Origin: Microvirga pakistanensis
GTDB taxonomy: Bacteria; Pseudomonadota; Alphaproteobacteria; Rhizobiales; Beijerinckiaceae
Assembly: GCF_004458765.1 (NCBI RefSeq)
Contig: NZ_SPJX01000186.1
Location: 121,592-185,591, forward strand
Reading direction: 5' to 3'
DNA length: 64,000 nt
Part shown: positions 54,396 to 63,893 of the stretch, piece by piece
How the letters are laid out: every line of letters begins with the position of its first letter
Position numbering within the stretch: the first letter of the stretch is position 1
Position numbers and translations under genes: made by a program
The notes under the pieces: model-generated
Databases searched by the model: none
What the model saw: only the letters and a program-made list of their open reading frames with translations
Told to the model about the DNA's origin: nothing

Positions 54396-55352
54396 ATGTC
54401 TCCTATACGCGTCGCTGTGCTCGCCTTTGACGGCGTGAGCCTGTTCCATTTGACGGTGCCCGGGCTCGTGTTCGGCGCGAACTCCGGCCCGTCCGGCGAT
54501 CCGTCCTACGAGGTCCGGTACTGCACCATGATTCCGGGCATGGTCAGCACCGACGCGGGCCTTGAAATCCGGGTGCCGGACGGGCTCGATGCTCTGGCGA
54601 ATGCCGACGTGATCATCGCGCCGGCGTGGAGCGACCCCGAGTTGCGGGCGCCGGAGGCTTTGACCGAAGCCCTCCGAGAGGCCCATTCGCGTGGCAAACT
54701 CATCGTCGGGCTGTGCCTCGGGGCCTTCGTGCTGGGCGACGCCGGTCTACTGGATGGCCGGCAGGCGACCACCCATTGGATGGCGCGCGAGGCCTTCGCG
54801 CGCCGCTTCCCCACAGCGAACTTCCGCCCGGATGTGCTCTATGTCGAGGACGAAAACATCGTCACATCGGCCGGGACCGTCGCTGCAATCGATTGCTGCC
54901 TGAACCTGGTCAGGGAGCGCCAGGGAGCCGATGTGGCCAATCGCACAGCGAGAATGCTGGTCACGCCACCGCACAGGCAGGGCGGGCAGGCGCAATACAT
55001 CGAGAAGCCCGTTCCCCAGTTCCCGTGCGAAAGCAGGCTGCCCGGCGTGCTGGAGTGGGCGATGGAGCACCTGTCGGAACCCTTGACCGTGGATACCTTG
55101 GCGGACGTCGCCCACATGAGCCGCCGCACGTTCACGAGGCGCTTCCGGGAGACCACGGGCACGACCCTGACCAAGTGGCTGAATGCTCAACGGGTTACCA
55201 GAGCGCAGCAGTTGCTTGAGACCACTGATTTGCCTGTCGAGCACATCGTCCATGAAGTCGGCTTCGGCACCCCGTTGTCGATGCGGCAGCAGTTCGCCGC
55301 TCAACTAGGGACATCCCCCTCCGACTACAGGCGCACGTTCTGCAACACCTGA
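54396..55352 (+). CDS. GlxA family transcriptional regulator (DJ-1/PfpI plus AraC HTH)
   Basis: 318 residues. The N-terminal DJ-1/PfpI domain opens with VAVLAFDGVSLFHLTVPGLVFG, and its elbow reads IVGLCLGAFVLGDAGLLDGRQATTHW, with the Cys retained. The C-terminal AraC domain has PLTVDTLADVAHMSRRTFTRRFRETTGTTLTKWLNAQRV and EVGFGTPLSMRQQF. It is divergent from the metallo-hydrolase gene and may control it. ATG at 54396 preferred; GTG at 54387 is possible. Confidence 0.9.
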   Translation: MSPIRVAVLAFDGVSLFHLTVPGLVFGANSGPSGDPSYEVRYCTMIPGMVSTDAGLEIRVPDGLDALANADVIIAPAWSDPELRAPEALTEALREAHSRGKLIVGLCLGAFVLGDAGLLDGRQATTHWMAREAFARRFPTANFRPDVLYVEDENIVTSAGTVAAIDCCLNLVRERQGADVANRTARMLVTPPHRQGGQAQYIEKPVPQFPCESRLPGVLEWAMEHLSEPLTVDTLADVAHMSRRTFTRRFRETTGTTLTKWLNAQRVTRAQQLLETTDLPVEHIVHEVGFGTPLSMRQQFAAQLGTSPSDYRRTFCNT

Positions 55353-56089
55353 CGCGCGAGCCTGTAAGCTGGGTGTGCCATTGGTTCGCTGCACCGCAAG
55401 GTGCGGTGTTCGGAAGGGTTGGTATGGTGTTGTGCGCGCCACACGCTCTCTGAAGATGCCACCCATGACGGAGAGTTCCGGCTTCGCACAAGTCTTCCGT
55501 GGAGTTCCACCTGCGAAACCGGAATGTTGTCCCCTGGCGCGTCCCGGAAGTATGCCAAATATCCACTTATGCGGGGAGCGCCAGACATTTCGAAGAGCCG
55601 GCGAACTTCATCACCTGACCTTGCGCGAGCATTCCGTTGGATTGCCTGTCATCTCATATATCTGCTCACGATTGAGCACGCGCGCCGGCCAGAAATCTCA
55701 CGAATGAAGTCTGACTTGAGTTCCCAGAGAGGTTGGGGATCTTCGCACGAAGCTCACGGACCACGATCCCCACGAGCACCTGTTCTTCTGGATCCAAATA
55801 TCGGTCTGGATGTTGCGGACACCCTTGATGAGTCCGAGATGCTCGATCTGGAAGCGTGAATAGAAGTCGGAGTCAGCCGCGATGATCTTCAACAGGAAGT
55901 CACTACTGCGGGCCATGAGGTGACACTCGGCCGGACAAATCGGGCGGAGCAGTCGGTCAAATAGAACCTCAGCTCCATGACTCCAAGTGAGAAGACATGT
56001 TTCGTCAAAAATTGTACGCCTTCGGCAAAATAAAGGGCTGAGTTTTCTCGTAAAACGTCTGGAGATGTTTCCAGATAGAGGTCCTCTCA
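55353..56089. other. Degenerate intergenic region
   Basis: No intact gene is supported. It holds an Lrp-type relic at 55698-55958. A segment at 55572-55622 (CCAGACATTTCGAAG, then CGGCGAACTTCATCACCTGACC) resembles 38834-38875 upstream of the L,D-transpeptidase end. Confidence 0.45.
55698..55958 (-). pseudogene. Lrp/AsnC-type regulator, C-terminal relic
   Basis: On the minus strand the reading includes PAECHLMARSSDFLLKIIA, ADSDFYSRFQIEHLGLIKGV and RNIQTDIWIQK. This is the RAM/AsnC ligand-binding domain: ECHxMxGxxDFLL, then a GVxxIxT strand. The N-terminal HTH is gone and the frame runs on into unrelated residues. It is a remnant beside the demethylase locus. Confidence 0.65.
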
Positions 56090-56443
56090 GTGAGTGAAGT
56101 CGTTCTTTTCAAACGCTCAGAAACCGCATTCGAACCCTATGGCGAACCCGCCAATCAGGCCTCGATAGCCAAGCTCATCGGTGAAAATCTGAGTGAGACT
56201 ATGGGAGGTGGTCTCGCCACCTTCAATGGCGATCCAATTACTTGGACAGTTCGCTATGACGAAGCCATCGTGGCAATTGCTGGGGAATTCCGGCTCGGCG
56301 TTGGTGATCGAACTTACGTGATGGGGCCGGGGGACGTGATCTGGATCCCACGTGGAACGGAAGTCCGCTACGAGGGCACAGAAGCACTCGTATTTTATGC
56401 CTTGTATCCCGTCAGCTGGCGAACCGCTGGATCGGGTGCGTAG
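56090..56443 (+). CDS. EutQ-like cupin protein
   Basis: 117 residues, a single cupin of the EutQ type. It has TWTVRYDEAIVAIAGEFRLGVGD (Glu and Asp in the place of metal ligands) and YVMGPGDVIWIPRGTEVRYEG. The start is GTG at 56090. Such proteins accompany amine-catabolism genes and act as auxiliary or sensing cupins; the reaction is not known. The demethylase gene follows 67 bp downstream. Confidence 0.84.
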   Translation: MSEVVLFKRSETAFEPYGEPANQASIAKLIGENLSETMGGGLATFNGDPITWTVRYDEAIVAIAGEFRLGVGDRTYVMGPGDVIWIPRGTEVRYEGTEALVFYALYPVSWRTAGSGA

Positions 56444-56510
56444 CTGAAAACGCATACTCCTACATAACGACGTGGTCACAATCATACGACGCTAGCGAGT
56501 CTGCTTAGAT

Positions 56511-58457
56511 ATGTTCAAGCACCTATTCGAACCGATCACAATTAAAGGTACAACAATCCGTAATCGCATCATGTCGACCGGACATGATACCGGGTTGCCA
56601 ACCGATGGTGTCGTCAACGAAGCACTCGTGGCCTACCAGGAGGCTCGTGCTGCAGGTGGCGTTGGGCTAATCGTGCTTCAGGTCTCTGGCGTCCATGAGA
56701 CGGCACGGTACACGACCCACCTGCTTATGGCGACGGAGGACCATTGTATCGACGGATACCGACAAGTCGCTGAGGCAGTTCATCGACATGGTGCAACGGT
56801 TTTCGCCCAGCTCTTTCACCCGGGAAGAGAGATCCTCGAGGCTCCGGAAGGAATGGCTCCTGTCGCGTACGCGCCATCCGCATCGCCTAACGAACGATTC
56901 CATGTGATGCCAAGGCCCCTGAATCACAGAATGATACGTGAGGTCGTCAGTGGCTTTGGTGATGCGGCTCGCCGTATGTGGCTGGCAGGCATTGATGGCG
57001 TTGAGATTGTAGCAAGCCATGGCTATCTTCCATCACAGTTTCTCAACCCCCGAGTCAACCGCCGTGAGGACGAGTATGGCGGATCTCTCGAGAACCGCTT
57101 GAGGTTCCTCCGAGAAGTCATGCAGGACATCCGCTCGAAGACCTCAGAAGACTTCATTATGGGATTGAGGATATCGGGAAACGAGATGGATCCCGAGGGC
57201 TTATCGGAGGACGAATCCCTTGAGGCTATTGAGGCTCTCGCCGGCGGCCTCGACTATGTCAATGTGATTGCTGGCAACTCCTCCAGCACCGGTGGAGCGA
57301 TCCACATCGTCCCGCCCATGACCGTGAAGAATGCCTACATGGCACCCTTCGCGGCAAAGGTCCGCAAGCGCATCCGGATTCCCGTTTTCGTTGCCGGACG
57401 CATCAATCAGCCTCAGGAGGCTGAGGCTGTTCTGTCCAACGGGCAGGCGGACGTATGCGGCATGACACGAGCTCTGATCTCGGATCCGGAGATGCCGAAC
57501 AAGGCTATGCAAGGTCGCGTCGATGATATTCGTGCCTGCATCGGGTGCAACCAAGCGTGTATTGGACACTTCCAGATGGGGCTGCCGATCTCATGCATAC
57601 AGAACCCCCAGTCTGGTCGAGAAATTGTTTTCAAGAACCTGAAGCCCGCGTCGCGTTCGAAGCGTGTCATGGTTGTCGGAGGCGGCCCGGCAGGGATGAA
57701 AGCCGCGGTAACGGCTGCCGCTCGTGGCCACGACGTGACCCTGTTTGAAGCCCAAGAGCGCCTTGGTGGCCAAGCTCTCCTCGCGCAGCTTCTCCCCGGA
57801 CGAGCGGAGTTCGGAGGGCTGGTCACTAATCTTTTGCGAGAGTTGGAACTGTCTCAGGTTCAGGTCCGCAAGGGTGTTCGAGTGGACAGACAGCTCATTG
57901 AGCAGCTTGATCCAGATGCCGTAATCGTAGCGACTGGCGCGCGGCCATTTGAACCGGACATGGTTCGAGATGGAGAAATCCAAGTGGTCAACGCGTGGCA
58001 AGTCTTGCAGGGTGATGTCGCAGTCGGTTCCTCAGTGCTCGTGACCGATTGGCGTAGCGATTGGATCGGCATCGGTGTTGCCGAACAACTCGCGCGCAAA
58101 GGATGCTCTGTTCGCCTTGCTGTGAATGGGAGAATGGCCGGAGAAACGATCCCCTCGTATGTTCGCGATCACTCGATTGCTGCACTCCATCGGCTCGGTG
58201 TTCCAATCATACCATATGCACGTCTCTACGGATGTGATACGGACACTGTTTACCTACAGCATACCGCGAGTGGCGAGCCGATGGTGATCGAAGGTGTCGA
58301 TACGCTGGTCCTGTGCCATGGACACGCACCGGATATGACGTTGTCAGAGGCTTTGGACGCCTCTTCCATCCATGCCTACTTTATCGGCGATTGTTTAGCG
58401 CCGAGAACGGCTGAGGAGGCGATTTATGAAGCCGTGAAGGTGGCATCGACCTTATGA
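56511..58457 (+). CDS. Fe-S flavin oxidoreductase of the N-methylamine demethylase type
   Basis: 648 residues in two parts. Residues 1-370 form an old-yellow-enzyme TIM barrel (LFEPITIKGTTIRNRIM, VEIVASHGYLPSQFLNP, NRREDEYGGSLENRLRFL). A 4Fe-4S motif C343-x2-C346-x3-C350-x11-C362 follows. The C-terminal part binds FAD/NAD (VVGGGPAGMKAA, residues 388-399). This build is shared by 2,4-dienoyl-CoA reductase, trimethylamine dehydrogenase and the stachydrine/N-methylproline demethylase StcD; the neighbourhood (ETF, amine-type importer) favours the last two. Confidence 0.88.
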   Translation: MFKHLFEPITIKGTTIRNRIMSTGHDTGLPTDGVVNEALVAYQEARAAGGVGLIVLQVSGVHETARYTTHLLMATEDHCIDGYRQVAEAVHRHGATVFAQLFHPGREILEAPEGMAPVAYAPSASPNERFHVMPRPLNHRMIREVVSGFGDAARRMWLAGIDGVEIVASHGYLPSQFLNPRVNRREDEYGGSLENRLRFLREVMQDIRSKTSEDFIMGLRISGNEMDPEGLSEDESLEAIEALAGGLDYVNVIAGNSSSTGGAIHIVPPMTVKNAYMAPFAAKVRKRIRIPVFVAGRINQPQEAEAVLSNGQADVCGMTRALISDPEMPNKAMQGRVDDIRACIGCNQACIGHFQMGLPISCIQNPQSGREIVFKNLKPASRSKRVMVVGGGPAGMKAAVTAAARGHDVTLFEAQERLGGQALLAQLLPGRAEFGGLVTNLLRELELSQVQVRKGVRVDRQLIEQLDPDAVIVATGARPFEPDMVRDGEIQVVNAWQVLQGDVAVGSSVLVTDWRSDWIGIGVAEQLARKGCSVRLAVNGRMAGETIPSYVRDHSIAALHRLGVPIIPYARLYGCDTDTVYLQHTASGEPMVIEGVDTLVLCHGHAPDMTLSEALDASSIHAYFIGDCLAPRTAEEAIYEAVKVASTL

Positions 58458-58491
58458 TGATTGCTTGAGGCCGGTCGAAAAGCAGTGCTCT

Positions 58492-59529
58492 CTAGTGCGT
58501 CTCAAGCGCGAATGGTCGCGCGCGAGATTGCCGATACCCGACTCGATATGAACGGGCGGATTTGCCGTACCGCTGCTTGAAGGCACGAGAGAACACCGCA
58601 GGGGCCGAGAAGCCGGTCGCTGCAGCAATAGCGACCATAGGCATGTCGGTGTGAAGAACGAGGTCGCGTGCCTTGGAAAGCCGAAAGGATAAGGAATACT
58701 CCATGATCGAAGTTCCCAGCTCCTTCACTGCGAGCTTCTGCAGATAGCGCTGTGACGTCCCTGCTATCTCCGCCAGCTCGGCGAGTGACAACGGCGTTTC
58801 AGGATTGGCCTCAATAGCTGCGAGACATTTAGCAAGGCGCCGGTCTGCCGTCGTGGGCAGCAAGCCATGCGACAGCTTTTGAGGAGTATTCGCTGGACGG
58901 GGAGACGAGTAGACGAGATCCTGACCGGTTGCCGTCGCGATGTTGGCGCCGTACAGGTGATGAATTAAGTGCAGCATCATCTCAATGACGGCACATCGTC
59001 CAGCACACGTCATTCGATTGCGATCAAAGGCATAGAGGTCCTCTGTCACTTTCAGTGTGCCAGGATACTCAAGCAAGCGCGCCGTCACCTCCCAATGCGC
59101 AGCAACGCGACAGTTCTCCAAAAGTCCGGCCTCGGCCAGAACAATCACTCCCCAGTCTATGCCGCCGATGATGGCACCGGAGCGAGCAAGTTTACGCAGC
59201 CAGCTCTTGTAAGGAGGTACGGCATCGACTGGTGGCGGATGCGCGCCAAGCACAATCGCAACATCGGGGCTGCGGGCCTCATTGAGCGTCGTCTGCGGGA
59301 GGACGACACCCCCATCCGTCAGAGGAACCGCATCAGATTTCGATGCGATAATGCTTATTTCGAAAAGGAGCCGCCCACTTACTACGTTCGCATAACGGAG
59401 AACCTCCATGCAAAGCACAAGGTCCAATCGGGAGCTATTCGGCAGGACTATCAGGTGAACAATCTTCGGTTCAGCTGCGCGCTTGCCAACACTGTGAGCG
59501 TCTGACTGACCAGTTTGCGTCGTGGCCAA
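58492..59529 (-). CDS. GlxA/GbdR-type AraC regulator
   Basis: 345 residues. The N-terminal DJ-1-like domain (VHLIVLPNSSRLDLVLCMEVLRYAN) lacks the elbow Cys (GAIIGGIDWGVIVLAEAGLLENCRVAAHWE), as in GbdR and CdhR, regulators of betaine and carnitine use. The AraC domain reads PLSLAELAEIAGTSQRYLQKLAVKELGTSIMEY and AAATGFSAPAVFSRAFKQRYG. It is convergent with the demethylase and divergent from the transporter operon, so it likely activates both. The inducer is unknown. Confidence 0.9.
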   Translation of the reverse strand: MATTQTGQSDAHSVGKRAAEPKIVHLIVLPNSSRLDLVLCMEVLRYANVVSGRLLFEISIIASKSDAVPLTDGGVVLPQTTLNEARSPDVAIVLGAHPPPVDAVPPYKSWLRKLARSGAIIGGIDWGVIVLAEAGLLENCRVAAHWEVTARLLEYPGTLKVTEDLYAFDRNRMTCAGRCAVIEMMLHLIHHLYGANIATATGQDLVYSSPRPANTPQKLSHGLLPTTADRRLAKCLAAIEANPETPLSLAELAEIAGTSQRYLQKLAVKELGTSIMEYSLSFRLSKARDLVLHTDMPMVAIAAATGFSAPAVFSRAFKQRYGKSARSYRVGYRQSRARPFALETH

Positions 59530-59609
59530 GGTGTCAGCTCCTGTATCCCTTGAATGACGGACGAAGTTGAATCCTATTGAGATATTCAGGTGCGTTCAAT
59601 GCAAATTAT

Positions 59610-59632
59610 AGTTCGTATTAGATAAAGTTCGT
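59610..59632 (+). promoter_or_regulatory. Direct repeats between regulator and transporter genes
   Basis: AGTTCGT occurs at 59610-59616 and again at 59626-59632, 16 bp apart, on the same face of about 1.5 helix turns. This is the sort of half-site pair AraC regulators bind. The region 59530-59786 must hold both divergent promoters. Confidence 0.35.
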
Positions 59633-59786
59633 CCCTCGATTGCGGCTTAGGCTTGGAGTCAAAATAGAACTGTGAAGGGAGGGCGCTCAATGCGCACTTA
59701 CAGGAACGAACAACGCCCACCTAGCATGGAAACCACGGCAGCGTATCTCTCAGGGCAAAGGGAAACACTCTGCTGGAGGTCTCACC

Positions 59787-60914
59787 ATGCTTTCTAACGC
59801 AAGCGGCGAACATTCTTACGCGATCTCCGGACCTGGTGCTGGGCGAGCCCATAGTCTCGTATTCACTTCGTTATCAAAAACATACGGGGGCCTAAGAGCA
59901 GTAGATGACATTTCATTACGCATCCCCGGGGGCGAGTTCCTAACCTTGCTGGGTCCATCCGGATCCGGCAAGACGACCCTGCTGATGATGATCGCGGGTT
60001 TCGTGCAGCCGACAGGGGGCGAAATCTATGTTGACGACAGGCGCATCACCGATCTTCCGCCTGAGCATCGCAACTTTGGTATGGTTTTCCAGGGCTATGC
60101 CTTGTTTCCTCATATGACGGTTGCCGAGAACGTTACCTATCCACTCCGTGTTCGCGGGATCTCTCGAGCTGAAGCCGAGACGAAAGTGAGGTCAGCGCTC
60201 GCCTTGGTCCGACTTGGCGGATTTGAGGACCGCTACCCACGACAGCTCTCGGGTGGGCAGCAACAGCGTGTTGCGATCGCCCGAGCACTCGTATTCAATC
60301 CTGATATTCTTTTGTTTGATGAACCCTTAGGGGCGTTGGACCGGCAGCTTCGGGCCGAGGTTCAAGTAGAACTCAAGGCTCTGCACCGACGGCTCGGGAC
60401 GACTTTCATTTACGTGACCCACGATCAGGAGGAGGCCCTGTCAATGTCCGACAGGGTTGTCATCTTCAACCGTGGCAGGATCGTTCAGGCAGGAGGCCCT
60501 GGGGAACTTTACGAGAGACCCAAGACCCGGTTCGTCGCCGAATTCCTCGGAACCAGCAACTGCATTAAAGGTCAGTTGGTTGAAAAGGCTCCTGACAGTT
60601 GCCGGATCCAGATTGGCCAAAGACAGATCGTTCATGCTGGTCGTCCGTCAGCAAGCACCGGAGAAATTCTGTTGGCGATCCGTCCAGAAAACCTTGCCTT
60701 ATCGCCGACGGAGCCGGTGGGCTCACCTAATCGGGTTCAAGGCAAAGTTCTTCAGGCAGCCTATCACGGGCCGACATCTCAGGTCCTTGTTGAAACAGAG
60801 ATCGGCCCGGTCACGGTTATGTGCCTGGCTCAACGAACACTAGCTGAGTTAGCTCCAGAGAAACCAGTATGGATAAGCTGGTCGCCGGAAGCATCCGTTC
60901 TGCTCAGCGAGTGA
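59787..60914 (+). CDS. ABC transporter ATPase (PotA-like)
   Basis: 375 residues. Walker A GPSGSGKT at 56-63, Q loop [12 protein letters not shown], signature LSGGQQQR at 153-160, Walker B ILLFDEP at 173-179, and the H-loop in [17 protein letters not shown]-terminal TOBE domain (about 280-375, [13 protein letters not shown]) marks the spermidine/putrescine-type (PotA/CUT) subclass. GGAGG stands 6-7 nt before the ATG. First gene of the four-gene importer operon. Confidence 0.93.
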   Translation: MLSNASGEHSYAISGPGAGRAHSLVFTSLSKTYGGLRAVDDISLRIPGGEFLTLLGPSGSGKTTLLMMIAGFVQPTGGEIYVDDRRITDLPPEHRNFGMVFQGYALFPHMTVAENVTYPLRVRGISRAEAETKVRSALALVRLGGFEDRYPRQLSGGQQQRVAIARALVFNPDILLFDEPLGALDRQLRAEVQVELKALHRRLGTTFIYVTHDQEEALSMSDRVVIFNRGRIVQAGGPGELYERPKTRFVAEFLGTSNCIKGQLVEKAPDSCRIQIGQRQIVHAGRPSASTGEILLAIRPENLALSPTEPVGSPNRVQGKVLQAAYHGPTSQVLVETEIGPVTVMCLAQRTLAELAPEKPVWISWSPEASVLLSE

Positions 60915-60945
60915 CCGGAACTCATAAAAATCCATGGAGGAAACA

Positions 60946-62055
60946 ATGGTGAAGCAGCGTTTTCATGAAGATTTGGCTCTTCTGGCGGTTGAGCGGTTCG
61001 AGCGCGGTGAGCTCGATCGCCGGACTTTGCTCAAGGCGCTCGGTGCCCTGGCCCTTGGCCCCGCGGTGTTGGCGTCGTCCGAGGTCTCGGCTCAGACCAA
61101 AGAGATCGTGATGGTCAATTACGGCGGCGACGCGGTTCGTGCCTGGGACGAGGCCTGGGCTCAGCCGTTCGCCGCCGACGCAAAAATTAAGGTTTCCGTC
61201 ATTGGAGGTGAGCCGACTGCAGGGGCCATCAAGGCGATGGTCGAGAGTGGCAAGATTGTTTGGGATGCCGCCGACGCCGAGGCTTTTGAGCTGGCGATCC
61301 TCGGCCGTGATAACCTGATCCAGAAGTATGATTATACGAAGGTCGACCGCAACAAGGTGCGCCCGGAATTCGTGTTTGATCATGGCTGCGCCAGCTATCT
61401 CTATTCGGTCGTGAACGGCTATAACGCAGAAAAGACCGGAGGCCGCATACCCAATGGCTACAAGGACTTCCTCAACTTCAAGGATTTTCCTGGCAAGCGA
61501 GCCATGCACAAGTGGCTCGTCGGTGCGCTCGAGGCCGTACTGCTGGGATCCGGCGTCGAACCCGACAAACTCTATCCGCTTGACGTCAAGAAGGCTTTTG
61601 CGGTGCTCAAAGACCACAAGGATCAATTCCTGCTGTGGGGCGGAGGTGCTGCTAGCCAGCAGCTATTCCGTGACGGCGAAGTGGTAATGGGCAACATCTG
61701 GCACACGCGGGCGTCGGTCCTCGATAGGGAGAGTAAGGGCAAGCTCACATGGACATGGGACAACGGCATCGTGGCTCCTGGGGTGCTAAAGGTTCCGGTG
61801 AAGAACCCAGCCGGGCCGGCGGTGTTTGACCTCATTGCGTCAATTCAGAAGCCCGAGCGTCAGATTGCTCTTCTCAAGATCCTTGGAAACAGTCCTGCTA
61901 ATCCGGCTGCAAGCGCCATGTTGCCGCCCGACCTCCAGAAGGTGGATTGCGGTTATGAGCCAAATTACAAGCGGCAGATCCCGATTAATACGACATGGTA
62001 TGCGGAAAACTATGATCGCGTGCAGGACGATTTTCTGGACCTGATGGCGAGCTGA
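60946..62055 (+). CDS. ABC transporter periplasmic binding protein (PotD-like)
   Basis: 369 residues. The leader has an RR pair (RFERGELDRRTLLKALGALALGPAVLASSEVSAQ), a Tat-type signal. The mature part starts IVMVNYGGDAVRAWDEAW, as in SBP_bac_8/PotD proteins, with DAADAEAFELAILG and LWGGGAASQQLFRDGEVVMGNIWH forming the ligand pocket. The ligand is not evident from sequence. Start ATG at 60946 lies 6 nt behind GGAGGA. Confidence 0.92.
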   Translation: MVKQRFHEDLALLAVERFERGELDRRTLLKALGALALGPAVLASSEVSAQTKEIVMVNYGGDAVRAWDEAWAQPFAADAKIKVSVIGGEPTAGAIKAMVESGKIVWDAADAEAFELAILGRDNLIQKYDYTKVDRNKVRPEFVFDHGCASYLYSVVNGYNAEKTGGRIPNGYKDFLNFKDFPGKRAMHKWLVGALEAVLLGSGVEPDKLYPLDVKKAFAVLKDHKDQFLLWGGGAASQQLFRDGEVVMGNIWHTRASVLDRESKGKLTWTWDNGIVAPGVLKVPVKNPAGPAVFDLIASIQKPERQIALLKILGNSPANPAASAMLPPDLQKVDCGYEPNYKRQIPINTTWYAENYDRVQDDFLDLMAS

Positions 62056-62057
62056 AC

Positions 62058-62936
62058 GTGAATACAATCGCAGCTAAACAGTATCAGCAGAAAACGCATC
62101 CTAGGATGCGTTTTCCTACCTCCGCATGGCTTCTGGTCCTGCCGCTCATACTGGTTCTCGGCGTCCTTTACGCCGGGCCGATTGCGAGCGTGCTCTGGCT
62201 AAGCGTGACCGATCCATCGCCAGGCCTCGGAAACTACGAACGCCTGCTCACGTCCGATGCATTGCAGCGAGTCCTATGGTCAACTTTTCGGATCTCAGCG
62301 CTTACCACTCTGTTCGCAACTCTCCTTGGCTACCTAATCGCGTACACGATGCTCCACGCGTCAGCCCGCCACCGCCACTGGATTATGGCGTTTGTGCTCG
62401 TACCGTTCTGGGTATCTGTTCTGGTCCGTGCCTTCGCATGGCTTACGCTATTGCGCACTGAAGGCGTTTTAAACACAGCATTAGTTTCGTCCGGGATCAT
62501 CACCACACCTCTTGATCTTGTCCGTAACGAGATCGGTGTGTTGATCGGCATGGTTCATTATATGATACCGTACGCAGTTCTTCCCCTGTACGCGAACATG
62601 CAGGGAATTGATCGACGCATTCTGAATGCATCCCGCTCCCTCGGCGCTTCTCCTTGGACGACATTCATTCGTGTGTTCCTGCCGCTCTCTGCACCCGGTG
62701 TTGCGGCAGCTGCCCTGCTGGTCTTCGTGCTCGCGCTCGGCTTTCTGGTTACCCCCGCAATCCTTGGCGGCGGACGGGTAGTAATGATTGCCGAATATGT
62801 TCGGGTCCAGATCATGCAAACTGTGCGCTGGGGCGTCGGTACGATGATGGCTTCGGTTTTGTTGATCACAGTCGTGTTCCTGCTTGCAGCCATGTCGCGC
62901 GTTGTCGATATTCGCAAACTTTTTGGTGCCAAATGA
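62058..62936 (+). CDS. ABC transporter permease (PotB-like)
   Basis: 292 residues, GTG start at 62058. About six spans, with the EAA loop ASRSLGASPWTTFIRVFLPLSAPGV in the C-terminal third. PTSAWLLVLPLILVLGVLYAGPIASVLWLS is the first span. The protein has the layout of PotB permeases. Its stop overlaps the following permease gene by 4 nt (ATGA). Confidence 0.92.
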   Translation: MNTIAAKQYQQKTHPRMRFPTSAWLLVLPLILVLGVLYAGPIASVLWLSVTDPSPGLGNYERLLTSDALQRVLWSTFRISALTTLFATLLGYLIAYTMLHASARHRHWIMAFVLVPFWVSVLVRAFAWLTLLRTEGVLNTALVSSGIITTPLDLVRNEIGVLIGMVHYMIPYAVLPLYANMQGIDRRILNASRSLGASPWTTFIRVFLPLSAPGVAAAALLVFVLALGFLVTPAILGGGRVVMIAEYVRVQIMQTVRWGVGTMMASVLLITVVFLLAAMSRVVDIRKLFGAK

Positions 62937-63748
62937 ATACGATTGCTTCCCGTTTTCAGTGGCCAGTGCTTGTTACTATGACTTGGGCGGTGCTCGTGTT
63001 TCTCGTGCTGCCTACGTTGGTGTCGGTCCCAGTCTCGTTGACGCCAAACGACTACTTGTCACTACCGACCGACTCCTTGTCGCTGCGCCATTATGAAACG
63101 CTTTTTACCGACTCAATTTGGCAGAGCTCCGTCCTCCAGAGCCTGTTCATCGGTGTGATTGTGACGGCTGTCTCTGTGGTACTGGGAACGCTCGCGGCGA
63201 TTGGCCTTTGGCGCATATCGTCTGGGCTTGGTGAAGGAGTACGTCTCCTCATTCTTGCGCCAATGATTGTGCCACCTATCGTTTCGGCGCTGGCCTTTTA
63301 TAAACTGTTCTCCAAGATGGGAATCCTTGATACGTTCCTCGGCGTCATTCTTGCTCACACGGTCTTAGCTGCGCCTTACGTGGTCGTTGCCGTCTCCGCG
63401 TCGCTTGCCACTCTCGATCTTCGGCAAGAACAGGCTTCTCGTTCGCTCGGGGCCAGCCCTGCCCAGACTATTAGGTGGGTGATCGTGCCGCAGATCTCGC
63501 CTGGCGTTGTCACAGGAGCCGTGTTCGCATTCCTCGTCTCGTGGGACGAAGTGGTCGTAACGCTCTTTGTTGCTGCCCGAGCGGTTTACACGCTTCCGCG
63601 AAAAATGTGGGATGGGATCAACGAACGTGTCGATCCTACCATTGCTGCGGCTGCAACGACTTTGTTTCTCATAACGTTGCTGCTGATCGGCTTGCAGGCC
63701 TTGCGCGCAGCCAAGGCCACTCAATCCCCGCAGAGTACCGCATCATGA
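62933..63748 (+). CDS. ABC transporter permease (PotC-like)
   Basis: 271 residues, six spans. The EAA loop is ASRSLGASPAQTIRWVIVPQISPGV; VSWDEVVVTLFV follows, a PotC hallmark (FxxSWDE). ATG at 62933 overlaps the stop of the previous permease. It ends the importer operon; etfB begins 145 bp later. Confidence 0.92.
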   Translation: MNTIASRFQWPVLVTMTWAVLVFLVLPTLVSVPVSLTPNDYLSLPTDSLSLRHYETLFTDSIWQSSVLQSLFIGVIVTAVSVVLGTLAAIGLWRISSGLGEGVRLLILAPMIVPPIVSALAFYKLFSKMGILDTFLGVILAHTVLAAPYVVVAVSASLATLDLRQEQASRSLGASPAQTIRWVIVPQISPGVVTGAVFAFLVSWDEVVVTLFVAARAVYTLPRKMWDGINERVDPTIAAAATTLFLITLLLIGLQALRAAKATQSPQSTAS

Positions 63749-63893
63749 GATTGTCAGCGTTATGCCGGACGGCCTAGGTCTAGGCGGTAACCAGGATCGG
63801 CGAATCTAGCGGTCACAGTCGGGTGGTGTAATTATTTGAGCACCAGTTGAAAAGATGTGCCCGCAAGAAACCTAGTGTGGATAGGAACAACGA

